Shown here: in pieces, positions 18,295-27,275 of the stretch
How positions within the stretch are numbered: position 1 is the first letter of the stretch
How the letters are laid out: every line of letters starts with the position of its first letter
DNA from: Gymnodinialimonas sp963832295
GTDB lineage: Bacteria; Pseudomonadota; Alphaproteobacteria; Rhodobacterales; Rhodobacteraceae
Length of the DNA: 64,000 nt
NCBI GenBank assembly: GCA_963832295.1
Contig: CAWHTO010000001.1
Span: 1,054,001 to 1,118,000 of the forward strand
Reading direction: 5' to 3'
Notes under the pieces: generated by a model
What the model saw: only the letters and a program-made list of their open reading frames with translations
Told to the model about the DNA's origin: nothing
Databases searched by the model: none
Translations under genes and position numbers: made by a program

Positions 18295-20586
18295 ATGAAC
18301 CAGGTGATCACAGACGGCCTAATCCTTATGCCGCCAGCCTTCTCTGACGGGCTTGGCGTTTGGTCCCGGCAAGATGGCCGGCCCGGTAGCGATACCTGGG
18401 CGACGGCGCCCAACGCCGCGATCGTGGCCGCCGACAGCGACTTCGGCGATTGCCTGGAAATCCTGAAAATCGACGCCACCACGCGCATCCGCTCCATGGG
18501 GCAGACGCCGATCATTCCGGGCACGTATCTGCGTATTTCGGCCCGCGTGAAAGTGCTGTCGGGCAATCTTCCCGATGTGCGCATCGCCGCCTGGCCCGGG
18601 GCCGGAGCGGACCTCTATGTCGCCGGTCTGGACGAGGTGGCGGGGACTGTCGACATTCCCGCCTATGGCTCCATCACCACGGTGACGGCGATCATCGGCA
18701 CCGGTGCGCGCGGCGGCGTGGATCTGGCCTGGGGTACCGGGCCCGGCTATGCCCACGTCGGTCTCGATTTCACCGGTCCGAACGGTGGCCAGGTCCGGAT
18801 TGAGAGCATTACCGTTGAAGACGTCACCTCCGTCTTCCACCGCAAGCTGATGGATTGGGTCGATGTGCGCGACTACGGTGCGATTGGCGACGGAGTGACC
18901 GATGATCGCGCGGCCTTTGCCGCCGCCGATGCCGCTGCGGCGGGCCGTGAGGTGATGATCCCCGCCGGCGATTATTTCATCGGTTCCAACGTCACGCTGA
19001 CCAACCCCGCCCGCTTCGAGGGCCGCGTGGTGATGCCCGACAACGTGCGCATCGCGCTTGATGAAAACTTTGACCTCGACGGCTATGCCGAGGCATTCGG
19101 AGACGAGGTTCTTGGCCTCAAGAAAGGCCTGCAACAGCTCTTCAACCAGTCCGAATTCGAAGCCTTCGACCTGTGCGAACGCCGCATCGTGCTGGATGAG
19201 CCGCTTGATATTCAGGGTATTGTCGGCAACCGAAACACCTACGCCAACCGCAGGGTGCTTCGCAACGGGCAGTTCGTGGCGACGTCTTCCAGCGCCTGGG
19301 CCGACACCGTCGTCAGCCGCTCTGCGGCATGGTCGGACAGTTCCGCGTTTGAGCTGACGGGCGTGTCGAACGCAGCTGATATCCCGGTCGGATCGCTGGT
19401 GACCGGGCCGCTTGGTGTGGGCCGTGAGGTTTACGTGCGCGCCGTCAATGCCGCGCAGAACAAAGTGTTCCTGTCCTCGCCCCTCGTGGCGCCTCCGTCG
19501 AACCAGACCTATACGTTCACCCGGTTCAAATACATGCTGGACTTCATCGGCTGGCAGAACCTGCAACGCTTCATCGTCTCGGATATAGAGTTCCTGTGCG
19601 GGGGCCTGTGTTCTGCGATCAACCTGTCGCTCGACGGTTTGGTGTTCCAGATCCAGGACTGCTACTTCACCGGACCCAAGGACCGCGCCATCACCTCTGC
19701 CGACGAGGGTTGTCAGGGTATGCAGATCGACCGCTGCCAGTTCCTCTCGAACGAGCAGACGCTCAATGTGCCGGATCGCAAATCGGTCGGCTTCAACATC
19801 AACTCGTCGGACTGCAAGATCCGCGACAACCGTTGCGTGAAGTTCCTTCACTTCGGGGTCATTTCCGGCTCCGGAACGATCATGACCGGCAACCACTTCT
19901 TCCAGGGCGACAGCGTCGCCGAGGGCGTGCGCTCGCCCGGTCTGGTGATCGCGGATGCCAATGCGAAGATGTCGTTCTCCAATAACTACGTCGACAATTG
20001 CTACCTCGAATGGACCAACGAGAAGGACCCGACACCTGACTTCACCGGCGGGTTGTCGTTCCATGGGCTGACCATTCAGGGCAACATCTTCTTCGCCACA
20101 AACACGGCTCCATGGATGCGGTTCATTTCGATCAAGCCATTCGGCACGGACCATTTCATCAACGGCATGTCGGTTACAGGCAACCTGTTCAAAAAGACCA
20201 GCGGTGCGCAACTGGAAGCGGTGGAAGGGGTGGACGACAGCTTTGCCTCGCTTGATCTGAGCCGCACGGCGGACCTGCAATTCGACAGCAATACGTTCCA
20301 GGGCATCGTGAAGCGGGCCGAGAACCCGACTTATATCCGCGCCACCCAGAACACGGCGGCGCAGACCTGGACTGTGGATATGTCGGACTACACACCGTTT
20401 GGTGCTCCGGTGAAATACGGTCTCTCGGTTCTGCCCGACGGCCCGGTTCGCAGCGCCTCGAACGTTGCGATCTACACCCAGCCGTTTACCCAGGGCTTCC
20501 AGGGAGTGGGAGGCACATCGCTCAACATCGGTTGGTCTCAACCGGTGAGGGGATCGGTTTACGTGACGGCGCGCTGCGATAACTGA
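18295..20586 (+). CDS. Large right-handed beta-helix protein (pectate lyase superfamily-like)
   Basis: A 763-residue protein. After an N-terminal sandwich-like region comes VDVRDYGAIGDGVTDDRAAF, the hallmark start of the pectate-lyase-3/GH28-related beta helix, followed by long Asn/Asp-rich helical-coil repeats (for example CKIRDNRCVKF and MSFSNNYVDNCYLEW). No signal peptide is visible, so it is either exported by another route or cytosolic. Such proteins act on, or bind, surface polysaccharides and also occur as phage tail spikes. The start at 18295 has AAAAGGGGTACGAT upstream; the frame is open from 18127. A CtrA-type site upstream suggests cell-cycle or motility-linked control. Confidence 0.7.
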   Translation: MNQVITDGLILMPPAFSDGLGVWSRQDGRPGSDTWATAPNAAIVAADSDFGDCLEILKIDATTRIRSMGQTPIIPGTYLRISARVKVLSGNLPDVRIAAWPGAGADLYVAGLDEVAGTVDIPAYGSITTVTAIIGTGARGGVDLAWGTGPGYAHVGLDFTGPNGGQVRIESITVEDVTSVFHRKLMDWVDVRDYGAIGDGVTDDRAAFAAADAAAAGREVMIPAGDYFIGSNVTLTNPARFEGRVVMPDNVRIALDENFDLDGYAEAFGDEVLGLKKGLQQLFNQSEFEAFDLCERRIVLDEPLDIQGIVGNRNTYANRRVLRNGQFVATSSSAWADTVVSRSAAWSDSSAFELTGVSNAADIPVGSLVTGPLGVGREVYVRAVNAAQNKVFLSSPLVAPPSNQTYTFTRFKYMLDFIGWQNLQRFIVSDIEFLCGGLCSAINLSLDGLVFQIQDCYFTGPKDRAITSADEGCQGMQIDRCQFLSNEQTLNVPDRKSVGFNINSSDCKIRDNRCVKFLHFGVISGSGTIMTGNHFFQGDSVAEGVRSPGLVIADANAKMSFSNNYVDNCYLEWTNEKDPTPDFTGGLSFHGLTIQGNIFFATNTAPWMRFISIKPFGTDHFINGMSVTGNLFKKTSGAQLEAVEGVDDSFASLDLSRTADLQFDSNTFQGIVKRAENPTYIRATQNTAAQTWTVDMSDYTPFGAPVKYGLSVLPDGPVRSASNVAIYTQPFTQGFQGVGGTSLNIGWSQPVRGSVYVTARCDN

Positions 20587-20693
20587 CACGATCCGGGCGT
20601 CCGCCCTGTGGCGCAGTGACTGCGACACCGGGGGCATTGATGGCTTTCCTTCTGATCCCGGTGCATTAAATTGCATTCGGGATCAGGTGGTTA

Positions 20694-21177
20694 ATGGGAG
20701 CTCTCGTGTTGCGTCTTGAATGCGTCCAGGATTATCCGCGCCCCCCGGTGCTTGAGCCAGCAGGAGTGCGCTTGCGCGTGATTTATAAGGGCATAGAGCT
20801 GGCAGACAGTGAGTTCGGGCCTGAGAGTGCTGGAGACGCACCACGCCCCAACCTACTATATCCCGCCCTCCGACATCATCATGTCCGCTCTCGTGCCGTC
20901 CACCCGACAGACGCTGTGCGAGGTCAAAGGTCTCGCCACCTTCTATGATCTGGTCCTGAATGGGCGCCGCGCCCGCAATGCGGCGTGGAGCTATCGCGCT
21001 CCGACCGCCCGCTTCGAGCGCCTTCGCGATCACATCGCGTTCTACGCCACCTCTGTGGATGAGGCCTATGTCGGCGCGTTTCGCGTCATGGCGCAGCCCG
21101 GTGACTTCTACGGTGGATGGGTGACACCCAACCTGACCGGAAAGATCAAGGGCGCACACGGGACGATGCACTGGTGA
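20694..21177 (+). pseudogene. DUF427 domain protein, single-base frameshift
   Basis: The N-terminal part (ECVQDYPRPPVLEPAG ... KGIELADSEFG) and the C-terminal part (GLRVLETHHAPTYYIPPSDI ... WVTPNLTGKIKGAHGTMHW) together make one DUF427 protein of about 160 aa but lie in different frames. One extra G in the GGG near 20818 explains it; the 484-nt span is 3n+1. DUF427 proteins are small beta-barrel proteins of unknown function. It is either a sequencing error or a recent pseudogene. Confidence 0.78.
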
Positions 21178-21202
21178 ACCTTGGGCATCGGAAAAGCTGG
21201 GG

Positions 21203-21736
21203 CTACGTCCTCGCGCTGCGCACCATCCGCTCCGCACTGATGTAGCGCGACAATTCCGTCCATGTTTCGGGGTCCAGCAGGGTCAGCATCCCGTCATCGG
21301 TCGCATAGCCGTAGCGCAGGATTTCGCCTGTTGAGGTCTTGAAGCTCAGATGCGCTCCGTCTGACTCCAGTTCCGCCTGCTTTTCGCAGGCCCACAGGCT
21401 GGTGCCATGGTTTCGGAGCGCCCAGATGCCCACAAATGTCAGCCCATCGTCGCCAACCGCCGGGCTGAGAACGGAATAGCCGTTGTCGTCGGTAAAATCC
21501 CAGGCATCACCCGTCTCATCCTCGATCCAGGTGCCGATGGGTGTGGCACCTTCGCCCAACACGCGCCTGTAGCGTCGCCCACCCCAGACCATCACCGCAC
21601 CCTCGTCCTGAAACCGCAGCACCGCGTCAGGTTCGGCGACAAAATAGCCGCCATCCGCGGTGATCTCATAGGTCTGCGGCTGGCCGGGGACCAGCCAGAT
21701 GCCAACGAGAGCGGGGTCGATATCGGTGTCTGTCAT
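21203..21736 (-). CDS. Hypothetical beta-rich protein
   Basis: A 177-residue acidic protein without a signal peptide, full of short beta-strand-like segments (LVGIWLVPGQPQTYEIT, GTWIEDETGDAWDFT, FVGIWALRNHG). The repeated G-x-W pattern suggests a lipocalin-like or beta-barrel fold. I do not recognise a named family. It stands about 80 nt from the HugZ-like gene on the same strand. Confidence 0.65.
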   Translation of the reverse strand: MTDTDIDPALVGIWLVPGQPQTYEITADGGYFVAEPDAVLRFQDEGAVMVWGGRRYRRVLGEGATPIGTWIEDETGDAWDFTDDNGYSVLSPAVGDDGLTFVGIWALRNHGTSLWACEKQAELESDGAHLSFKTSTGEILRYGYATDDGMLTLLDPETWTELSRYISAERMVRSART

Positions 21737-21816
21737 GCCGACAGTCTGGCACGGAATTCCAGTCCCGCCAAATGGTTAACGCGCGCGGGGCAAGTCCGGG
21801 CCCGGAGGTGAGTCCG

Positions 21817-22296
21817 TCAGGCCACAAGATCTGCCGCGCTCAGGTGGTAGGCCTGTCCGAACCCGCCGTTGAGCATCGCTGACTGGGGGGCGAAACGGAC
21901 AAGGCGGAAGTCGCCGAAATCGTAGTAAAGCCGCGCTTTTGGATAGCGGCCGAGGTAGTGCCCGCGGAGCGCCGATTTGTGCGCCGGCATGGCCAGAGCC
22001 TGCAGGGTCAGGCGCGGATGTGTCAGGGGATCACCCCTGACACCGGGCTCTCCGATCAGCAGCGAGCACACCGGATTGGCATCGAGCGCGCGGGTATGCG
22101 TGGACAGGGTCGAGATCACCGTCAGCGGCATGCCGTCCGGGCCGGCGACCAGCGCGATGCGGGTGACGACAGGCGCAGCCGTCGCTGGGTCCAGCACGGC
22201 CAGCGCTGCAAAACGAGCCGTTTGGATCAGGTCCTGCGCAAGGGCCCGTGCCTCCCCGTCGGTCGGTCGGATTGTGCTGTTGGATTGCCCGGTCAT
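21817..22296 (-). CDS. Pyridoxamine 5'-phosphate oxidase-like (HugZ-type) protein
   Basis: A 159-residue split-barrel flavin/heme protein resembling the heme utilisation protein HugZ. It has AALAVLDPATAAPVVTRIAL, CSLLIGEPG and YLGRYPKARLYYDFGDFRLVRF. The likely role is heme binding/degradation or flavin-linked oxidoreduction. The start at 22296 is ATG. It follows the outer-membrane-like gene on the same strand, 40 nt away. Confidence 0.8.
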   Translation of the reverse strand: MTGQSNSTIRPTDGEARALAQDLIQTARFAALAVLDPATAAPVVTRIALVAGPDGMPLTVISTLSTHTRALDANPVCSLLIGEPGVRGDPLTHPRLTLQALAMPAHKSALRGHYLGRYPKARLYYDFGDFRLVRFAPQSAMLNGGFGQAYHLSAADLVA

Positions 22297-22336
22297 CGCC
22301 GCAGCCTAACGCGGGAGGGCAGGCAAGGCGAGGCCC

Positions 22337-23063
22337 TCAGAACTCCTGCCACAGCGACAGCGACAGACCTACCGTTTCGCCGCCCGTGACCGCGCCGCGC
22401 GCGCCCAACTGCACCGATGTGCCGGGCCGGAATCTGATACACGAAGGACGGCGCGACCGTGACCAGCGGTTCCGACCCCGGCCAATCCTCGGCCTTGATC
22501 TGAAACACGGCAGAGGCGCGGTCCGACACGCTGAAGCCCAATGTGGCCTCCGCCTGATAGATCGGCTGTTCAATCTCCACGTCATAAAGCGCCACCGCGT
22601 CCAGTGTGACCCAGCCGCCCTGATGGCGCAGCGGCATGTACCATGCCTCGCCGCCGCCGCCGAACCCGCGCCCGATCGAGGCACCGAGCCGGACGAGGCC
22701 ATGGGGATCTTCATCCCCCACCTGTCGCGCGCCCAGTCCGGCGTCGACCGCCATCTGGAAAACGGCGTCCGACGTCGTCAGCGTATAGCGCAGAAACCCG
22801 ACGGCCTGCTGGCTGACCTCGCCACCACCCACATCCAGCCCAAGGGTCAGGCTGCGACCAAGACCGATCTCGCCGTAGCCGCTTAGATATGTCTCGGGCT
22901 CCCACAGGCCTGCCATCAGGTCCACGGGCGCTTCTGCGGCTGAAATCTGGAACGAAACGAACACATCGCCCGGATCCCGTGCCCATGGGCCAGCGGAAAC
23001 CTGCCCACCGGACAGGGTGGACGTGATGAAAATGGAGCAAACCGTGACGCAACAGCAACGCAT
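22337..23063 (-). pseudogene. Secreted outer-membrane-like protein, C-terminal frameshift
   Basis: The signal-peptide-like N-terminus is followed by alternating beta strands (TYLSGYGEIGLGRSLTLGLD, VGFLRYTLTTSD, LGFSVSDRASAVFQIK), a pattern of beta-barrel proteins seen in Rhodobacteraceae. In the open frame the end turns basic and unlike the rest (RRGHGRRNGR). Dropping one T at 22431-22432 instead gives RPGTSVQLGARGAVTGGETV and then GLSLSLWQEF, ending in an aromatic residue as outer-membrane barrels do. The 727-nt span is 3n+1. The exact function is unknown. Confidence 0.6.
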
Positions 23064-23286
23064 GAAAACGATTAACGCCAGAGTTAGTTAACAAACCCCT
23101 AACGCCGTTGCCGTCCGTGCGGGTGAACCGCCATATTGAGGATCTGCCACTCTACAGATCCGGGGGGATCGCCGCTATGGCCGCTCTGCGCCACGCCAGA
23201 ATACCAGTTGTTGCCTCTGCATTTCGCAGTGTGATCCGCCCGTTTGGCCGGGGGGCCGGGCCGCATGCGCGACGGAGCCTGCAGCG

Positions 23287-24126
23287 ATGAAGGAGCTGTC
23301 GAAAAACCTGAGCGCGGCGCTGGCGGATGCGGTGGCGACCAACAGTCCCCCGCGCTACTTCGGAGTTCCCACACGGCCTGCAAGCGGGCCGTTGCACGAT
23401 CATGTCGTGACAGCATATCGCGGCGGCCGTGATCCGGGCGTGCAGGAGGTGCTGGCGCGACGCCACGACGCCTACGTCGATTGTCTGCGCCTGGCAGGGC
23501 TGCGCGTGCCTCAGACCTATCTGCGGCTGCTCGATGACGCGGGCGTCCAGCGTCCGGTGATTGCGCAGCGTGCGGTGGCCGATGAAATGATGCTGCCAAA
23601 CCTGATCCGCAAAGCCGGACCGGACGCCGCAATCGGGCTGCTGGACCGCGTCGCGACGGATGTGGCGGAGTTTTGGCGGCGCGTGGCACAACGGCCCGAA
23701 CGTGTCGGCCTGCACGCCCAGATCGACCGCTTCGGGATGGATGAGGACGGGCCGTTATATCTTGAGACCTTCCCGCCGCTGATCTCCTACAGTCGCGATG
23801 AGATGGGGCACCTGATCCAGCGCTTTGCCGACAGCGGTCTGGTGCGCGGGCTCGGCAAGGTGCTGCCGGGTCGGCTGCGTGACATGCAGGACCGCTGGTA
23901 TACGCCTGCGGGATCTGTTTCGATGCTGATCGACGGCGCGCTGCGCCTGCGCCCGGATGATACGGAAGCGATTGTGGATTGGGGCCACAGGTTCGCGCAC
24001 TCCCGGCTGGAGGCTCCCTGGCGCGCGCCGGTCCTGGCACAGCTTGCACGGCAGGCGCGGTTGGCAGGTCGGGGCAGCGGTCCCTGGTTGTCCGTCACGG
24101 GACGCGACCGTCGTCCCCATGCCTGA
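23287..24126 (+). CDS. Hypothetical protein
   Basis: A 279-residue soluble protein with no signal peptide. Segments such as LHAQIDRFGMDEDGPLYLET and FPPLISYSRDEMG resemble the kinase-like or phosphotransferase-like fold of uncharacterised families, but I cannot name it. A small ORF upstream (23108-23290) overlaps its start by ATGA and could be coupled, but has weak support. Its 3' end overlaps the first repeat of the 27-bp array that precedes trmL. Confidence 0.6.
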   Translation: MKELSKNLSAALADAVATNSPPRYFGVPTRPASGPLHDHVVTAYRGGRDPGVQEVLARRHDAYVDCLRLAGLRVPQTYLRLLDDAGVQRPVIAQRAVADEMMLPNLIRKAGPDAAIGLLDRVATDVAEFWRRVAQRPERVGLHAQIDRFGMDEDGPLYLETFPPLISYSRDEMGHLIQRFADSGLVRGLGKVLPGRLRDMQDRWYTPAGSVSMLIDGALRLRPDDTEAIVDWGHRFAHSRLEAPWRAPVLAQLARQARLAGRGSGPWLSVTGRDRRPHA

Positions 24127-24199
24127 TACCCCCCTCCGGGGTGACATGCCTGATGCCCCCCTCCGGGGTGACATGCCAAAAACACCCCTCCGGGGTGAC
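24119..24199 (+). repeat. Three tandem 27-bp repeats, each with SD-like sequence and in-frame ATG, before trmL
   Basis: ATG codons occur at 24119, 24146, 24173 and 24200, exactly 27 nt apart and all in the trmL frame. Each unit contains CCCCTCCGGGGTGAC just before the next ATG, which is both a small palindrome and an SD-like GGGGTGA. Translated, the array reads PLRGD repeated three times. Confidence 0.85.
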
Positions 24200-24661
24200 A
24201 TGAAAATCGTCCTGGTTCACCCCGAAATTCCCGGAAATACCGGATCGGTCGGACGGACCTGTGTGGCACTGGATCTGGAACTGATCGTGATCCATCCTAT
24301 CGGATTTGATATGTCCGAGCGTGCCGTGCGCCGCGCGGGCCTCGATTACTGGAAGCACGTCCGGCTTTCGGAATACGAGAGCTGGCACGCCTTTATGGAG
24401 GCCCGCACCCCGTCCGAAGACCAGTTGTTCCTGTTCGAGAACGGCGGCTCCGCCGGATCGGTCTATGACACCGATTACCCGCACGACGCCTATCTGGTTT
24501 TCGGCAGGGAGACCAAAGGCCTGCCCCCGGAGATCCTCGATGGCCGAGACGGGCGGACGTTTCATCTGCCGATGCGCTCGGAGCATATCCGATCGCTCAA
24601 CCTCGCCAATGCGGCGACGGCGGTGATCTATCAGGCGATGCGCGCGTATCTGACGCGATAA
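24200..24661 (+). CDS. trmL: tRNA (cytidine(34)-2'-O)-methyltransferase TrmL
   Basis: SPOUT-class methyltransferase that 2'-O-methylates the wobble base of tRNA-Leu isoacceptors. Motifs: IVLVHPEIPGNTGSVGRTC at the N-terminus, YLVFGRETKGLPPEIL, and MRSEHIRSLNLANAATAV forming the knotted SAM site. It is 153 aa from the ATG at 24200. Three further in-frame ATGs lie upstream in a 27-bp repeat array, so longer forms with up to 27 extra residues are possible. Confidence 0.92.
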   Translation: MKIVLVHPEIPGNTGSVGRTCVALDLELIVIHPIGFDMSERAVRRAGLDYWKHVRLSEYESWHAFMEARTPSEDQLFLFENGGSAGSVYDTDYPHDAYLVFGRETKGLPPEILDGRDGRTFHLPMRSEHIRSLNLANAATAVIYQAMRAYLTR

Positions 24662-24799
24662 GCGCTTGCCCACCACGGTGCCGGAGCGCCGGTGAAGTCC
24701 TCCCAGGCGGTCGGGCCGCTAGTATTTCCGGCCGATCGCGACTGGATAAGCGCAGAAGGCGTGTTACCTTGTGGGACCACATCAAAAGGCAAGGCTATC

Positions 24800-25116
24800 A
24801 TGGCGCGACCCAAGAAACAGACCCCGGACCCGGTGCTCCCCCCCGAAACCCTTGAGGCAGAGGTGCGCGCACTGCGCCAGGAGTTGACGTTCCTGCGGGA
24901 GCATCAAATGTTCCGGATCTATCAATCCGTGCGCAAAGTGCTGCTCTACCGGATGGCCATCGGCATGGCGACTGGTCTTGGCACGGTCGTGGGCGCGACG
25001 CTGTTGTTGTCGGTGATCATCTGGGCGCTCAGCCAGATTTCGTTCGTGCCGATCCTGGCGATTTTTCTGCGCAGATGGCGCAGCGCATCCAGGAGGCTGT
25101 GGGCGAGGGGAGTTGA
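24800..25116 (+). pseudogene. DUF5665-like small membrane protein, apparent single-base deletion
   Basis: The N-terminal basic and coiled region (LEAEVRALRQELTFLREHQ) is followed by one transmembrane segment (GLGTVVGATLLLSVIIWAL) and SQISFVPIL. The open frame then becomes Arg-rich and runs to 25315, antisense to the glycosyltransferase. Adding one G at 25057 instead gives VPILGDFSAQMAQRIQ followed by a stop at 25116, the normal DUF5665-type end. Function is unknown. Confidence 0.6.
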
Positions 25117-25234
25117 CCGTGCAACCGGTGGCACGCGGCCGTGCCGTCCCCTTGCCCCGAGTGTGGAACTTGCAAGGCCCGCGCCAGAGTGCATGAAATG
25201 CGGCTTGGTCCCGGACGATGTTTCTGGCGTCCGA

Positions 25235-26347
25235 TCAGCCCCCGTCGTGTCCGGGCGCGTGGCCAACCGGGTGAAAAGATCGAAATACTGGGCCCCGATC
25301 CTGTCCCACGTGTAGTGCTCGACTGCGACGGCCTGTAGCCGGGTGTTTGCCGCCGACGGCTGACGCAGCAGGTCGGTCAGCGCCTGCGCGTCGTTGAAAT
25401 ACAGCGCCTGATCGTGAGTGGTCTGGCGATTGAAGATACAGTCGAACGCCAGCACCGGAAGGCCCATGTGCATCATCTCAACCAGGGCCGGGTTGGTGCC
25501 ACCGGCCGAATGGCCATGGACATAGCGCGCTGCCCCCCGGCGCAAGGCGTGAAGGGGACCGGGGGCATAGACCGGATCCAGCAGGCGCAGGTGCGGGACT
25601 GATGCGAAACGGGCGCGAAGATCCCGGCCATAGGCGCTGGCATCCCAGTTTCCGACAAATACCAACGGCGCATGTGCCGCCGCGCTGGCCTGTAAAATCA
25701 ATCGGACGTTGTTTTCCGGTTCTATCCGGCACAGCGCCAGCGTGTAGCCATCGGGCAGCCCCGCCGGTGTGGGGGAGGGGCGGGCAGGGGCTCGTGCCGC
25801 GTGATCGCCACCATAGGCGATGACCTCTGCGCGCGCTCCGTAGCGGGTCAGCAGATGCTCCGCCACGGCGGGGCTGTCGGCGATGATGGCGTCGGAATGG
25901 CGCACGGCAAGGGCCTCGGACCACCGCAGGAACGCGCGCGCGGGACGGGACCATTTGGCCCTGCGCCACTCCAGCCCATCCATATGGGTCACGATCTTCG
26001 CGCCGCGCCGTGTCAACAGCGGCAAGGCAATGGCGCCCGAGACACCCAACAGCAGGGCCACATCCACCCCACGATCGAGCGCGTCGCGCAGGGTATTGGC
26101 ATCATAGAGAATACTGGAGGCCCCATTGGCTTGCAGGCCGGAGTAGCGCAGAATTCGCCTGGCCATAGATCCCGGGCCTCGCGTCGGGGTAGGCGGGGCC
26201 GCTGCAATAGACGGTCAGCAGATCCTCGCGCATGGCACGGGCGTGAAAAGTCACGATATTGTCGGCAAGCGTCTCGAATCCGCCATAGCGGGCGGGCACG
26301 CCGACGGATCCGAGGATCGCAATGCGCAGCCCATTTTTGTTCGACAT
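25235..26347 (-). pseudogene. DUF1972/GT4 glycosyltransferase, frameshifted
   Basis: Glycosyltransferase of the DUF1972 type, involved in exopolysaccharide or capsule assembly. The N-terminus at 26347 (LRIAILGSVGVPARYGGFE) is in one frame up to about 26165. The rest (ARRILRYSGLQANGASSIL ... VHGHSAGGTNPALVEMM, the GT4 donor-site region) is in the next. Deleting one C from the GGCC at 26161-26164 joins them. The downstream frame continues to 24946, antisense to DUF5665. One added base in the C5 run at 25239-25243 would end it at 25235, giving an exact multiple of three. Both indels may be sequencing errors. Confidence 0.72.
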
Positions 26348-26469
26348 ATCAGTTCCTTGTGTCAATTGGGTTGCAGCGGACCATTGCGATTTAGCCCGTG
26401 ATATCGCAGATTGCGGCCCAATTGCAAAACGCCCGCTCCTCGCAATGTCCCGAGCGTGTCGTTGCGTTA

Positions 26470-26485
26470 TTAACCCCATCTTAAC
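26470..26485. promoter_or_regulatory. CtrA-like binding site TTAA-N7-TTAA
   Basis: TTAACCCCATCTTAAC fits the CtrA full-site consensus. It lies between the divergent glycosyltransferase and the sugar transferase, about 91 nt before the latter's start. Confidence 0.55.
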
Positions 26486-26575
26486 ATTGTTCGCACAGGG
26501 TAAATTTGACGATGCCTATCTAGCGGTGGATCCGGCCAGGCAGAACGCGAGGCTGGGGACTGATCGGGGAAATTG

Positions 26576-27253
26576 ATGACTATTGTTCCGGATTTTGACC
26601 GAAGCAATTCGGTGCCGGTCCGAGCCATGGGCCAATGCAGTGCCACCCGCCCCTTGGGCGTGGGCGGGTCCGACGCGTTTTGGAGCCTGAAATCGGGGGT
26701 TGATCTGATCGGGGCGGCGCTGTTGCTGCCTGTCGTGCTGGTGCTTTCCGTCGTGCTTCTGGTGCTCAATCCGTTGTTCAACCCCGGGCCCCTGTTCTAC
26801 CGACAGGTCCGGTTGGGGCGGAACTTCATCCCGTTTACGGCGCTGAAATTTCGCACCATGACGCAGCCCGGAGGCCCCCGTGGGCCGGAGGATGCGCTGG
26901 AGATCGACCGTATCACACCGCTTGGCGCAATTTTGCGACGTATGGGCCTTGATGAACTCCCCCAGGCGGTGAATGTTCTCCGCTCGGAGATGAGCTTGAT
27001 CGGACCACGGCCGGATTGCCTGCACCACGCCACAGCGTTTCTCGGCAGCATTCCGGAATACAGCCACAGGTTTTCCGTGCGTCCCGGCATGAGCGGGCTT
27101 GCCCAGGTCGAGTTGGGCTATGTTGTGGGGCGCGAGGCCACACGCGCAAAGGCGCGCAGGGACATGGACTACATCGCGCGGGCTGGGTTCGGGCTGGATC
27201 TGTGGATCGTCTGGCGCACGATCGCCTCCGTCGTTCTGGGTCGCGGCGACTGA
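26576..27253 (+). CDS. Sugar transferase (polyprenyl-phosphate glycosyl-1-phosphate transferase)
   Basis: Membrane enzyme that starts polysaccharide repeat synthesis by transferring a sugar-1-phosphate to undecaprenyl phosphate. It is 225 aa, with one N-terminal membrane segment (LIGAALLLPVVLVLSVVLL) and then the bacterial sugar transferase domain with PLFYRQVRLGR, ALKFRTM, RRMGLDELPQ and SLIGPRP, and RPGMSGLAQV. The ATG at 26576 has GGGGA upstream. It lies divergently next to the DUF1972 glycosyltransferase with a CtrA-like site between them, so this is probably one surface polysaccharide locus. Confidence 0.9.
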   Translation: MTIVPDFDRSNSVPVRAMGQCSATRPLGVGGSDAFWSLKSGVDLIGAALLLPVVLVLSVVLLVLNPLFNPGPLFYRQVRLGRNFIPFTALKFRTMTQPGGPRGPEDALEIDRITPLGAILRRMGLDELPQAVNVLRSEMSLIGPRPDCLHHATAFLGSIPEYSHRFSVRPGMSGLAQVELGYVVGREATRAKARRDMDYIARAGFGLDLWIVWRTIASVVLGRGD

Positions 27254-27275
27254 AAATCGTTTTCGCCTCAATTTT

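Noticed and set aside
18319..20676. A 785-codon minus-strand ORF
   Set aside because: It mirrors the beta-helix protein gene; the plus-strand frame has the DYGAIGDGVTDD motif and a good ribosome-binding site.
23075..23105. CtrA site upstream of the OM-like gene
   Set aside because: TTAA motifs are present, but no pair has exact N7 spacing; the closest has CTAA as second half.
24119..24199. CRISPR-like or minisatellite array
   Set aside because: Only three units with no unique spacers; the in-frame ATGs and SD-like cores point to a translation start module instead.
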